Below, piece after piece: positions 8,557 through 15,660 of a stretch of DNA of 17,634 bases (positions within the stretch are counted from its first letter, which is position 1; each line of letters opens with the position of its first letter). The position numbers and the translations under genes are program-made. The notes beneath the pieces were generated by a model that saw nothing but the letters and a program-made list of their open reading frames with translations, ran no database searches and was not told the DNA's origin. The stretch lies in contig PLSZ01000664.1 of NCBI GenBank assembly GCA_003164305.1, positions 174 through 17,807 of the forward strand, written 5' to 3'. Source of the stretch: Acetobacteraceae bacterium (GTDB taxonomy: Bacteria > Pseudomonadota > Alphaproteobacteria > Acetobacterales > Acetobacteraceae).

Positions 8557-8726
8557 GCGTTAACATTGGCTGAAAAACTCAGCATTTCCATCACATCGGC
8601 CGCGCACGCGACGTTTTACACACCCACGCGTGCCGCTGGCGACGTCCGGAGGGCGGGATCGTTGGCCGCGTTCCGGCCGCGGCGGTTTGAAAGCGCGCTC
8701 GTCACGCCCAGAAAATGAATTCCGTC

Positions 8727-8756
8727 TTGCCTACTGATAACCTTCGCGGTCATATT
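8727..8756 (+). promoter_or_regulatory. Candidate promoter for the 67-residue protein
   Basis: TTGCCT (8727-8732) and CATATT (8751-8756) are separated by 18 bases, each matching four of six consensus positions. The implied leader is about 24 bases and contains the strong ribosome site of the gene. Confidence 0.32.
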
Positions 8757-8786
8757 GTGCGGCGCAACATTTTTCAGGAGGGCAAG

Positions 8787-8990
8787 ATGAGCGACCGGGC
8801 GATGGGATTCGAGCGGCCACCAGTCGTTTATTGCGATTCAATCCACGCCGCCGGATTGCACAATGGCAACATGCGTATGTTGCTCACGCGATTGGACGTG
8901 GATGGCAAGCCGATGCCGGCGCTGGAACTGATCCTGCCGTTTGGCGAAGTGAAAACCATGATCGCCGCCTTGCAAAAGATCAGCAGGTGA
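8787..8990 (+). CDS. Small conserved-looking protein of unknown function (67 residues)
   Basis: The frame starts at ATG 8787 behind a very strong Shine-Dalgarno, AGGAGGG at 8776-8782, four bases away. An upstream in-frame ATG at 8715 has no such site, so I prefer the short form. The product starts MSDRAMGFERPPVVYCDS and continues HAAGLHNGNMRMLLTRLD, then LELILPFGEVKTMIAALQKI. The alternating hydrophobic pattern, the Pro before a final amphipathic helix and the lack of any membrane segment suggest a small cytoplasmic alpha/beta protein. The layout recalls short DUF3467-like proteins, but the match is only in style and I do not assign it. Codon use is normal for the window. Confidence 0.7.
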   Translation: MSDRAMGFERPPVVYCDSIHAAGLHNGNMRMLLTRLDVDGKPMPALELILPFGEVKTMIAALQKISR

Positions 8991-9029
8991 CCAGATGTTC
9001 GATCTGAAGATCAGAATTTCGACATCTCG

Positions 9030-9056
9030 CAGGCGCGTCTGGGCTGCACGCGCCTG
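9030..9056 (+). terminator. Hairpin downstream of the 67-residue gene, possible terminator without a T-run
   Basis: CAGGCGCGT (9030-9038) and ACGCGCCTG (9048-9056) are perfect 9-base complements with a 9-base loop. The hairpin lies 39 bases after the stop codon. No U-tract follows, so termination by this element alone is uncertain; it could also protect the transcript end. Confidence 0.4.
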
Positions 9057-9167
9057 TCCGAAACCGCCGCCGGTCCGGTGACGATCGGCACTGGTGAATT
9101 GACAAAAGTTCGTCAGCTCAGGTAGTCGACTTACGTTCGGTACAACAATCGTCCGGGTTCAAAACAC

Positions 9168-9392
9168 GTGCCAACGGAAAGCCGGTCCGAGCTCACCGTC
9201 CTTTTAGCGCGCTGTTTCCAACAATTGGAGACAACACGCCATGCGCAGTCGCGCGATGTGCTTCACTGCATGATTGAGCGTTTGGAAGGAAAATTGGACG
9301 CGCTCGAGGACCCGGCGGTGCCGGAGCGGCTCGCTGATTCTCCCCTCGCTGATGCTGCCCGGATCACCACCGCCCACCGATGGTGTACGTAA
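9168..9392 (+). CDS. Small helical protein of unknown function (74 residues), paralogue of the next gene
   Basis: The frame begins at GTG 9168 and has no clear Shine-Dalgarno, so the start is uncertain. The product reads MPTESRSELTVLLARCFQQL and then runs as a long amphipathic helix through IERLEGKLDALEDP. It shares the pattern S-R-x-E-L-x4-A-R and a following heptad-like helix with the protein encoded at 9461-9658, which suggests a tandem duplication followed by divergence. The stop overlaps an alternative start of the next gene, so the two are probably co-transcribed. No function is recognised. Confidence 0.5.
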   Translation: MPTESRSELTVLLARCFQQLETTRHAQSRDVLHCMIERLEGKLDALEDPAVPERLADSPLADAARITTAHRWCT

Positions 9393-9407
9393 ACGCACGT
9401 TACGAAC

Positions 9408-9464
9408 AACAGGAAGCAATGGACGACCAACAGGAAGCAACGGGCGAACAGGAGGAAGCAATGG
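9408..9464 (+). repeat. Threefold repeat of a ribosome-site plus start-codon unit
   Basis: AACAGGAAGCAATGG (9408-9422), AACAGGAAGCAACGG (9429-9443) and AACAGGAGGAAGCAATGG (9447-9464) are near-identical. The first two are spaced by 21 bases and the third has a 3-base insertion. Each unit is an AGGA-type ribosome site followed by ATG, ACG or ATG. All are in the same frame. Confidence 0.8.
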
Positions 9465-9658
9465 CCTCACAAAGTCGCGCCGAACTGAGCCAACAAATCG
9501 CCCGTCGTCTCGAAGCCGTACGGTCCGCCCAGAGCGGGCTGGCGCGTGAGACGGCACTGCATGTGCTGATGCGGGCGGAGGCGGAACTGGCGGATCTGGA
9601 TCGCGCCGCCGCGCGGCCGGAATTCGCCTACACCCTGGCCGCTGTCCCGGCGAACTGA
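9461..9658 (+). CDS. Small helical protein of unknown function (65 residues)
   Basis: I place the start at ATG 9461 because GGAGG lies five bases upstream. In-frame ATGs at 9419 and 9380 would add a repetitive Gln/Glu-rich leader (QEAMDDQ, QEATGEQ, EEAMASQ). The product starts MASQSRAELSQQIARRLEAV and continues HVLMRAEAELADLDRAA, an amphipathic helical protein rich in Ala and charged residues, without membrane segments. It resembles the preceding gene product and follows it directly. Its stop is only four bases from the stop of the convergent oxygenase gene. Function unknown. Confidence 0.62.
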   Translation: MASQSRAELSQQIARRLEAVRSAQSGLARETALHVLMRAEAELADLDRAAARPEFAYTLAAVPAN

Positions 9659-9662
9659 GGCG

Positions 9663-10496
9663 TCAGCCGGGAAAGAACACCAGGGTCCGCAGTTCGATAC
9701 TCTCTCGCGGATGCTTTACGGCCGGCGCGGTGGGATCGTCGAAGGATGTGTGCGGCATGAAGCGTGCCCGGCCGTCGCGCGCGGAATCGTAACACTTCAG
9801 CAGCAGAATTTCGTCGCGGATCATCATCGGGGCGTAGAACCAGCGATGCGCCTCGTTATAGAACAGCGCGTAGATTTCGCCGGTGCGATCGCGATAGATC
9901 AGGTCCTGCGCGACCAGATCGCCGTCGGCGATGGTGCCGGCGTGACACAGCGCGAGCGGGGCGTCGAGCAACGGGCCCTTGATCGGCCGCCATAAATTCA
10001 CGATCGCGAAACGGTGTTTCAGCAGGTCGTCGGCCTCATCGCCCATCAGGTCGCGGACCCGTTGTGGGCCGGACAGTTCGGTGTAGTCGCCGTGGATGCG
10101 GGCGACCGGCTGGCGCGGAATGCCGGGCGTGCGGTCCTCGACGCCCGGGGTGCGGCGGCGGATCGTGTGGTCGAACACCACGACGCGGTGACCTCCGGTG
10201 GCATCGCCGATCAACCGCTCGGCCTCGGGATAGTAAACGCGGCGGAGTTCTTCTTCGTCGTACAGGTCGGCGGCCTCGGTCGGGGCTTCGATCAGCTTGA
10301 ATCCTTCACGATCCAGCGACATCGCGTCGCCGAGCGGGCGCATGTCGTAAATCGGTAAGGTCCGGATGTCGGGGAGCATGTTGGTGCGCGGCTGGCCGGC
10401 GGGCAGGTCGTAGGCGTAGGTGTGCGGCTTCTCGGCCATCCTCGCGAGGTAGGTGAGTTCGCCGTTGACCTTGGGCAGGGTCTCGAAATCCGGCAT
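9663..10496 (-). CDS. CmcJ/NvfI-family oxidoreductase (putative Fe(II)/2-oxoglutarate-dependent oxygenase)
   Basis: The 277-residue product has the layout of the CmcJ/NvfI family, which includes fungal and bacterial enzymes annotated as hydroxylase, desaturase or methyltransferase partners. VVVFDHTIRRR (105-115) and ARIHGDYTEL (132-141) are typical, and His135-x-Asp137 with the distal His249 in RFMPHTSFDDP gives a candidate iron facial triad. Arg264 or Arg270 near the C-terminus could hold 2-oxoglutarate. RFAIVNLWRPI (162-172) is another family signature. GGAG lies eight bases before the ATG at 10496; a longer in-frame reading would overlap the upstream molybdoenzyme gene and is rejected. It lies 62 bases downstream of that gene and is likely the last cistron of the operon. 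The substrate is not predictable. Confidence 0.85.
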   Translation of the reverse strand: MPDFETLPKVNGELTYLARMAEKPHTYAYDLPAGQPRTNMLPDIRTLPIYDMRPLGDAMSLDREGFKLIEAPTEAADLYDEEELRRVYYPEAERLIGDATGGHRVVVFDHTIRRRTPGVEDRTPGIPRQPVARIHGDYTELSGPQRVRDLMGDEADDLLKHRFAIVNLWRPIKGPLLDAPLALCHAGTIADGDLVAQDLIYRDRTGEIYALFYNEAHRWFYAPMMIRDEILLLKCYDSARDGRARFMPHTSFDDPTAPAVKHPRESIELRTLVFFPG

Positions 10497-10558
10497 TGGC
10501 GTGGCTCCGCGTTCGACCACCGGTTTAGTTGGGGACGCACACCGGAGGAGACAACCGG

Positions 10559-12907
10559 TCAGGCGGTGGCGCGCTGAATCGCCTGCCAGACGCGCTCGGG
10601 GCTCGCCGGCATTTCCAGTTCCTTGACGCCGAGCGGAGCCAAGGCGTCCATGATCGCGATCATCACCGATGGCAGCGCACCGACCGTGCCCGCTTCGCCG
10701 CCGCCCTTGGCGCCGAGCGGGTTGGACGGCGTCGGCGACGGATTGCTGACGATCGAAATGTCGCACATGTTGTCGGCCCGCGGCATCGCGTAATCCATGA
10801 AGCTGGCGCTGAGAAGTTGCCCGGAGTCCGGATCGTAGGCGACCTTTTCCATCAGCACCTGACCGACGCCTTGCGCGACGCCGCCATGCACCTGACCGGC
10901 GAGCGTCATCGGATTGATCACGGTGCCGACATCGTCGATGACAAGATACGTCAGCAGATCGACTTTTCCGGTATCCGGATCGACCTCGACCTCACACACA
11001 TGGCAGCCATTGGGGTACGTCGCGCGTTCCGGCGCGTAGGTGGCGTGTTCGATGAAGCCGGGCTCCATGCCTTTCGGCAGGCGCGCGGGTTGGAAGGAGG
11101 CGATGGCGACCTGCTTCAGCGTGAGCTTCTTGTCGGTGCCGGCGACGGAGAACGCGTTGTTTTCGAACGTGATGTCGGCTTCGGCGGCTTCCAGCAGATG
11201 GGCCGCGAGTTTCTTGCCTTTGACGATCAGTTTCTCGGCCGCCATGGTCAGCGCGGTGCCGCCGGTGACCATCGAGCGGCTGCCGTTCGAACCCATGCCG
11301 AACGCGACACGATCGGTATCGCCGTCGATGAAACGAATTTCGTTGGCGGCGGTGCCCAGTTTTTCGTGGAGGATTTGTTTGTACATGGTTTCGTGGCCCT
11401 GGCCGTGGGTTTTGGTACCCATCAGCAACAAAGCCGATCCACTGGGCTGGAAGCGGACTTCGGCGTATTCGGGGACCGGGCCGGCGGCCTGTTCGATGGC
11501 GTTGACCAGGCCGATGCCGCGCAGTTTGCCTTTCGCGCGCGATTGTTCGCGGCGCGCGGCGAAACCGGCGAAGTCGGCGTGCCGCAACCCCAGTTCCATG
11601 TTCTCGGCGAAGGTGCCGCTGTCGTAGACCTGACCGAGCGGGGCTTTGTATGGCATCTGCTCCGGCTGGATGACGTTGCGTTTGCGTAATTCAATCCGGT
11701 CGATGCCGAGTTCGTCGGCGGCGGCCTCGATGAGGCGTTCCATCAGATAGATCGCCTCTGGCCGGCCGGCGCCGCGGTAGGGCGCGGTCGGGTTGGTGTT
11801 CGACAGCACGGCGTCGATCGTCACGTGGCAGGCGGGGACGTGATAGACGCCGGTCAATGTCAGGATCTGCCCGAACGGCGTCAGCAACTGCCGGTCGGAC
11901 GCGATGTAGGCGCCGATGCTGGCCAGCATGTTGAGGCGCACGCCGAGGAACTTGTAGTTCTCGTCCAGCGCCAGTTCGATTTCGCCGACGTTGTCGCGGC
12001 CGTGCTCGTCGGCCATGATGACCTCGGACCGCTCGCAGCGCCACTTCACCGGGCGATCGAGTTTCTTCGCGGCCCACAGCACCAGGCGGTGATCGACGTA
12101 CTGCCAGCCCTTGGTGCCGAAGCCGCCGCCGACGTCGTTGACGACGACGCGGACCTGGCTCTCCGGCACCTTGAACACGTTCTGCGCCAGCATGTTGCGT
12201 ACCCGGTGCGGATAGTTCACGTCGGCGTAGAGCGTGTAGCGGTCTTCGAACTTGTCGAACACGCCGAGCGAGCCGCGCGGCTCCATGAACTGCGCGTGCA
12301 CGCGGGTGATGACGTGGCGGCGGCGGACGATATGTTTCGCTTTCGCGAAGGCGGCGTCGGTGGCCGCTTTGTCGCCACGCTCGAAGGTGTGGGAGATGTT
12401 GTCGCCGTTCTCGTCCCAGACGACGGGCGCGCCGGGTTTCGCGGCCTCGGCGACATCGGTGACGGATGGCAACGGATCGTAGTCGACCATGACCAGTTCG
12501 GCGGCGTCCTTGGCCTCGGCCAGGGTTTCCGCGATCACCATGGCGACCGGATCGCCGACGTAACGGACCCGGTCGCCGATCAGCGCCGGACGTTGCGGGG
12601 CGAACATCGGGGAACCGTCGCGTTTCTTGCGCGGCATGTTGGCTTTCGGCATGGCGATGCCGTCGGCGACGTAATCGGCCGAGGTGTAAACGGCGACCAC
12701 GCCGGGCGAAGCCTTCGCCGCGTCGGTGTCGATGCTGTTGATGTTCGCATGGGCGTGCGGGGAGCGAACGAAGATACACCACGCCTGGCGCGGCAAAACG
12801 TTGTCGTCCTGATAATGGCCGCGGCCGGTCAGCAGCCGAACGTCTTCATAACGCCGGACGGGTTGACCGACGCCGAATTTTGTCGGTGTATCGAAATGAT
12901 CAGCCAT
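10559..12907 (-). CDS. Xanthine/CO dehydrogenase-family molybdopterin-binding large subunit (form II CoxL-like)
   Basis: The 782-residue product has the standard length and motif order of the aldehyde oxidase/xanthine dehydrogenase large subunit. Residues 11-150 are the N-terminal hammerhead domain (GQPVRRYEDVRLLTGRGHY). GGGFGTK lies at 260-266, PYRGAGR at 376-382, GQGHET at 502-507 and KGGGEAG at 734-740. Glu738 is the expected catalytic base. PYRGAGR corresponds to the AYRGAGR loop of form II proteins; the AYxCSFR loop of true CO dehydrogenase is absent, so CO oxidation is unlikely. The ATG at 12907 has AAGGA eight bases upstream. No FAD-binding or 2Fe-2S subunit gene is adjacent, which is unusual for this family. 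Likely role: hydroxylation or oxidation of an aldehyde or N-heteroaromatic compound, exact substrate unknown. Confidence 0.94.
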   Translation of the reverse strand: MADHFDTPTKFGVGQPVRRYEDVRLLTGRGHYQDDNVLPRQAWCIFVRSPHAHANINSIDTDAAKASPGVVAVYTSADYVADGIAMPKANMPRKKRDGSPMFAPQRPALIGDRVRYVGDPVAMVIAETLAEAKDAAELVMVDYDPLPSVTDVAEAAKPGAPVVWDENGDNISHTFERGDKAATDAAFAKAKHIVRRRHVITRVHAQFMEPRGSLGVFDKFEDRYTLYADVNYPHRVRNMLAQNVFKVPESQVRVVVNDVGGGFGTKGWQYVDHRLVLWAAKKLDRPVKWRCERSEVIMADEHGRDNVGEIELALDENYKFLGVRLNMLASIGAYIASDRQLLTPFGQILTLTGVYHVPACHVTIDAVLSNTNPTAPYRGAGRPEAIYLMERLIEAAADELGIDRIELRKRNVIQPEQMPYKAPLGQVYDSGTFAENMELGLRHADFAGFAARREQSRAKGKLRGIGLVNAIEQAAGPVPEYAEVRFQPSGSALLLMGTKTHGQGHETMYKQILHEKLGTAANEIRFIDGDTDRVAFGMGSNGSRSMVTGGTALTMAAEKLIVKGKKLAAHLLEAAEADITFENNAFSVAGTDKKLTLKQVAIASFQPARLPKGMEPGFIEHATYAPERATYPNGCHVCEVEVDPDTGKVDLLTYLVIDDVGTVINPMTLAGQVHGGVAQGVGQVLMEKVAYDPDSGQLLSASFMDYAMPRADNMCDISIVSNPSPTPSNPLGAKGGGEAGTVGALPSVMIAIMDALAPLGVKELEMPASPERVWQAIQRATA

Positions 12908-12972
12908 GGTGCTTATCCTTGGGTATCGTCGTGCTTCATGGTCCGGTTCGCTTCAACCGCACCAGCCCCTTT

Positions 12973-13044
12973 GCGTGATTCGCGTTCATTTCTGGATTTC
13001 GCGCGGACGGTGCGACCGGCCGGAACGGGAAACGCGAATCACGC
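12973..13044. repeat. Perfect 14-bp inverted repeat in the hpaH to molybdoenzyme gap
   Basis: GCGTGATTCGCGTT (12973-12986) is the exact reverse complement of AACGCGAATCACGC (13031-13044), with 44 bases between them. It lies in the 200-base gap between two genes of the same orientation, so the transcript would carry the stem. It could be a transcript-processing or attenuating hairpin, or the ends of a small dispersed intergenic repeat. Confidence 0.8.
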
Positions 13045-13070
13045 GAAGAAACGCAAATAACGCAAAAAGC
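13031..13070. repeat. Degenerate 9-base periodic repeat
   Basis: The plus strand reads as successive 9-base units of the form xGCRAAnnA: GCGAATCAC, GCGAAGAAA, CGCAAATAA, CGCAAAAAG. The first unit is part of the right arm of the inverted repeat. Similar GCGAA/GCAAA strings occur as dispersed intergenic repeats in many bacterial genomes (general impression, not searched). Confidence 0.55.
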
Positions 13071-13107
13071 TGTAATTCGGGGCGAGTGCACGCGGGTTGT
13101 CCGGACT

Positions 13108-13911
13108 TTAAACGAACCGCGCCGTGATCGTGCCGAGAGGACCGTAATCCACCAGGAACGTATCGCCCGCGTGCGCTTCGACGGTGGCGGTAAACGAGCC
13201 GCCCAAGACGAACTGACCCGGCTCCAACGCGATGTCGAAGGGGGCCAGTTTGTTCGCCAGCCACGCCACGCCGTTCGCCGGGTGGTTCAACACAGCGGCG
13301 GCGACGCCGGATTCCTCGATGACGTTGTTGCGATGGCACAAGACGCCAACCCAGCGCAGATCCATCTCCATCGGACGGATCGGCCGGCCGCCGACGATCA
13401 GCGCGGCGTTGCCGGCGTTGTCGGCGATGCTGTCCAGCACGCAACGCGGCTGGTTCGTCACGGGATCGACGCGATGGGTTCGCCCGTCCACGATCTCGGC
13501 GGCCGGAACGACATAATCGACCGCGTTCAACACGTCGAATATCGTGCAATTCGGTCCACGCAGGCGGCTGCCCATGACGAAGCCGAGTTCGCACTCCAGC
13601 CGCGGCTGAATGAACCGGCTCATGGGAATTTCCTCGCCGGTGTTGTAGAACATGTCCGCCATCAGGCAGCCGTAATCGGGCTCGTTGATCGCCGAGGCAC
13701 GCTGCATGGCGCGGGAGGTCAGGCCGATCTTATGGCCTTTGATAACGTTGCCCTCGGCCAGCTTGATCTTGATCCAGGCGCGTTGCACCGCGTAGGCGTC
13801 CTCGGTCGTGAACCCCGGATGCAGCACGCTCGGGGCGCGCGTGCGAACCCGTTCCTTCTCCGCGGCGTGATAAGCGCGGGCGAGGGCGTCGATGGTGGCG
13901 TTGTCGAGCAT
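13108..13911 (-). CDS. hpaH: 2-oxo-hept-4-ene-1,7-dioate hydratase (HpaH/MhpD family)
   Basis: The 267-residue product has the length of E. coli HpaH and its characteristic beginning, MLDNATIDALARAYHAAEKE, followed by RTRAPSVLHPGFTTEDAYAV. The divalent-metal site is complete: Glu106 and Glu108 in RLECELGF and Glu139 in PAAEIVDGR. GHKIGLTSRAMQ (59-70) is the substrate-side loop conserved in the family. The enzyme adds water to 2-oxohept-4-ene-1,7-dioate in homoprotocatechuate (4-hydroxyphenylacetate) breakdown, but no other hpa genes are in the window, so a related 2-oxo-alkenoate may be the true substrate. The ribosome site is weak. It is the first gene of the minus-strand group and is divergent from the MFS transporter. 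Confidence 0.9.
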   Translation of the reverse strand: MLDNATIDALARAYHAAEKERVRTRAPSVLHPGFTTEDAYAVQRAWIKIKLAEGNVIKGHKIGLTSRAMQRASAINEPDYGCLMADMFYNTGEEIPMSRFIQPRLECELGFVMGSRLRGPNCTIFDVLNAVDYVVPAAEIVDGRTHRVDPVTNQPRCVLDSIADNAGNAALIVGGRPIRPMEMDLRWVGVLCHRNNVIEESGVAAAVLNHPANGVAWLANKLAPFDIALEPGQFVLGGSFTATVEAHAGDTFLVDYGPLGTITARFV

Positions 13912-13947
13912 GGCGGCGTCTCGATCCCTGGACGTTGCGACCTCCCG

Positions 13948-13976
13948 GCTATGCGAGCCGCCTTGGCTTGTGTCAA
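13948..13976 (-). promoter_or_regulatory. Candidate promoter for hpaH
   Basis: A perfect TTGACA lies at 13976-13971 on the minus strand. It is followed after 17 bases by CATAGC (13953-13948), a poor -10 box matching three of six positions. The implied leader is about 30 bases. The 208-base divergent gap is the natural place for control of both hpaH and the exporter. Confidence 0.4.
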
Positions 13977-14119
13977 TCGCTGGGAGTCATGGGCGCCACG
14001 GTTGGCGCGCGCCGCGTTCCGCTGTTACAGCAGGGAGGCGACGAACGGGCGGGCCGCCAAGGGCCTTGTTCACGGTTTGCCGGCAGGGAGCGTTCAATCA
14101 CCCGAAACCGAGGCGACTG

Positions 14120-15319
14120 ATGCGCATCCTGGTGAAGCCTCCTCTCGGCACGCGCGAACGGGCGCCGTTCCTGCTGTTGGTGGCGTTGACGGCGTGCGGC
14201 ACGATGGGCATGCACGTGATTATCCCCGCGCTGCCCGCGACGGCGCGCGCGTTGAACATGTCGATCGGCACGACGCAATTGACGATCACGCTGTACCTGA
14301 TTGGGCTCGCGGTGGGGCAGTTGTTTTATGGGCCGGTGTCGGACCGGTTCGGGCGGCGGCCGGTGCTGCTGGCGGGCCTGACCTTGTTCACCGCGGCCAG
14401 TGTCGTGACCGCTTGCGCGCCCAACGCGGGGGTGTTGATCGGCTCCCGCATCCTGCAATCGATCGGCGGTTGCGCGGGCCTGGTGCTCGGGCGGGCGGCG
14501 GTGCGCGACGGCGCCACGCCGGACAAGGCGGCGGGCCAACTGGCGATGCTGACATTGGTGATGTCGGTGGTGCCCGCTTTGGCGCCCGCGGTGGGCGGGT
14601 ACTTAACGGCTTACGTGCACTGGCGCGCGAGTTACGTGCTGCTGGCGGCGATGGGCGGACTGACATTGTTGGTGACGTTGCTGATCCTGCCTGAAACCAA
14701 TCGCGAACGGATCGGCGGCGCCTCGGGCGGATCGTTGCTGACGGGCTATGCGATTCTGGCGCGGTCGCGGGCGTTTCTGGGGTACGCTGTGGGTGGGGCG
14801 TGCTCCACCACGTCGTTCTACGCTTTCATGTCGGCGTCGCCGTTCATTTTCGAGGACGTGCTGCACCGGCCGACGCAGGAGATCGGGCTTTATTATGTGC
14901 TGCTGATGGGCGGCGTCAGCACCGGCAGTTTCCTGGCCAACCGGCTGTCGCGCGTGGTGCCGTTACGCCGCGGCTTGCAACTGGCGAACGTGATGACCAT
15001 CGCGGGCGGCCTGTTGTTCGTGCTGTTCGACGCGTTCGATCTGTTGTCGGCGGCCTCGGTCGCGGGAGCGGTGACGGTCTACATGGTGGGGGCGGGCATG
15101 GCCAGTCCGTTCGCGCTCGCCGGATCGGTCAGCGTCAACCCGCGCACGATCGGCGCGGCGTCGGGGTTGTACGGTTTCTTTCAGATGGGCTATGGAATGT
15201 TGTGCACCGTCGCGGTCGAGGTGTGGCATCCCGGCGCGGTGTATCCGGTCGCGATCATCATGCTGGCTTCGGCTTTTGCCGGTCAGATCATCATCGGACT
15301 GGGCACGCGGGCGCGGTGA
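14120..15319 (+). CDS. MFS drug-resistance exporter, Bcr/CflA type
   Basis: The 399-residue product has the length and hydrophobic pattern of a 12-helix DHA1 major facilitator. The first helix is PFLLLVALTACGTMGMHVII (16-35). Motif A between helices 2 and 3 is GPVSDRFGRR (71-80), with the conserved Asp and Arg residues. The proline-rich first helix end (IIPALPATARALN) and LILPET at mid-protein are typical of the Bcr/CflA family, proton-driven exporters of drugs or metabolites in the inner membrane. The ATG at 14120 starts right at MRILVKPPLGTRERAPF with GAGG six bases upstream. A longer in-frame reading from 13892 would run into hpaH and is rejected. Being divergent from hpaH, it may export a substrate or by-product of that pathway (inference). 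Confidence 0.9.
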   Translation: MRILVKPPLGTRERAPFLLLVALTACGTMGMHVIIPALPATARALNMSIGTTQLTITLYLIGLAVGQLFYGPVSDRFGRRPVLLAGLTLFTAASVVTACAPNAGVLIGSRILQSIGGCAGLVLGRAAVRDGATPDKAAGQLAMLTLVMSVVPALAPAVGGYLTAYVHWRASYVLLAAMGGLTLLVTLLILPETNRERIGGASGGSLLTGYAILARSRAFLGYAVGGACSTTSFYAFMSASPFIFEDVLHRPTQEIGLYYVLLMGGVSTGSFLANRLSRVVPLRRGLQLANVMTIAGGLLFVLFDAFDLLSAASVAGAVTVYMVGAGMASPFALAGSVSVNPRTIGAASGLYGFFQMGYGMLCTVAVEVWHPGAVYPVAIIMLASAFAGQIIIGLGTRAR

Positions 15320-15323
15320 CGGT

Positions 15324-15659
15324 TTATTTCGCGGTGGACATCGCCATCGCCGGCCCGGCGCCTTTCGGACGCCAGACGATGCCCTGGCCGGCGACGCAGT
15401 CCGGCGGACATTTGCCCGTGCCAGCCTCGACATAGCCCATATCGCGCATGATCTGGGCTATCACGAAGCCGGCCCACCACGTGCCGTTATTGGCGCGCAC
15501 ATATTCGGACCCGAGTTCCTGACGCAGCAGCGGATCGACGCCCGCCAGCGCCGGTTGACCGTCGTTGGTGGCGCGCACCGCGCGTTTGATGCCGTCCGCG
15601 GAATTCACCACTTGTTCCATGACTTTGTAGATCGGCTGGGTCATCACACCATCGGGCAT
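15324..15659 (-). CDS. Small protein of unknown function (111 residues)
   Basis: The frame starts at ATG 15659 behind GGAGG, eight bases upstream. The product begins MPDGVMTQPIYKVMEQVVNS, has a middle rich in charged residues and a Trp pair (NNGTWWAGFVIAQIMRDMGY), then two cysteines in KCPPDCVAGQG (Cys-x3-Cys), and ends in a short basic/Ala tail. The Cys-x3-Cys with Gly and Pro could bind a metal or form a disulfide, but I recognise no family. There is no signal peptide or full membrane helix. Its stop is four bases from the stop of the convergent exporter. The gene for a molybdopterin oxidoreductase lies 82 bases upstream on the same strand, so the two may be co-transcribed. Confidence 0.75.
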   Translation of the reverse strand: MPDGVMTQPIYKVMEQVVNSADGIKRAVRATNDGQPALAGVDPLLRQELGSEYVRANNGTWWAGFVIAQIMRDMGYVEAGTGKCPPDCVAGQGIVWRPKGAGPAMAMSTAK

Positions 15660-15660
15660 C

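Larger units (their letters stand above)
8441..8786. other. Intergenic region between divergent genes, with AT-rich core
   Basis: No convincing gene is present. Positions about 8515-8590 are markedly AT-rich compared with the rest of the window, which suits a promoter or regulator-binding region for the minus-strand heptosyltransferase/surface-protein pair. A 10-base palindrome, GAAGGCCTTC, lies at 8503-8512. A small hairpin (GCTGA/TCAGC) lies at 8569-8583. The 8590-8700 part is GC-rich, and I recognise nothing in it. Confidence 0.6.

Noticed and set aside
9099..9128. TTGACA at 9099-9104 as a promoter for the 74-residue gene
   Set aside because: The -35 box is perfect, but no acceptable -10 box lies 16-18 bases downstream.
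9204..9557. Minus-strand frame of 117 residues opposite the two small genes
   Set aside because: It is Arg/Pro-rich shadow sequence with no ribosome site; the plus-strand frames have the better start signal and shared pattern.
10519..10559. ACCGGTT/AACCGGT 7-bp inverted repeat between the molybdoenzyme and oxygenase genes
   Set aside because: It is short, with a 27-base loop, and within chance expectation for this composition.
10497..10766. N-terminal extension of the CmcJ/NvfI-family gene
   Set aside because: It would overlap the molybdoenzyme gene by about 200 bases; the ATG at 10496 has a good ribosome site and starts at the family's usual position.
10529..13060. Plus-strand frames at 10529-11689 and 11825-13060
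   Set aside because: Both lie opposite the molybdoenzyme large subunit, whose motifs are intact and in order.
13171..14694. Plus-strand frame of 507 residues running across hpaH into the exporter gene
   Set aside because: It is antisense to hpaH and out of frame with the exporter, and has no family pattern.
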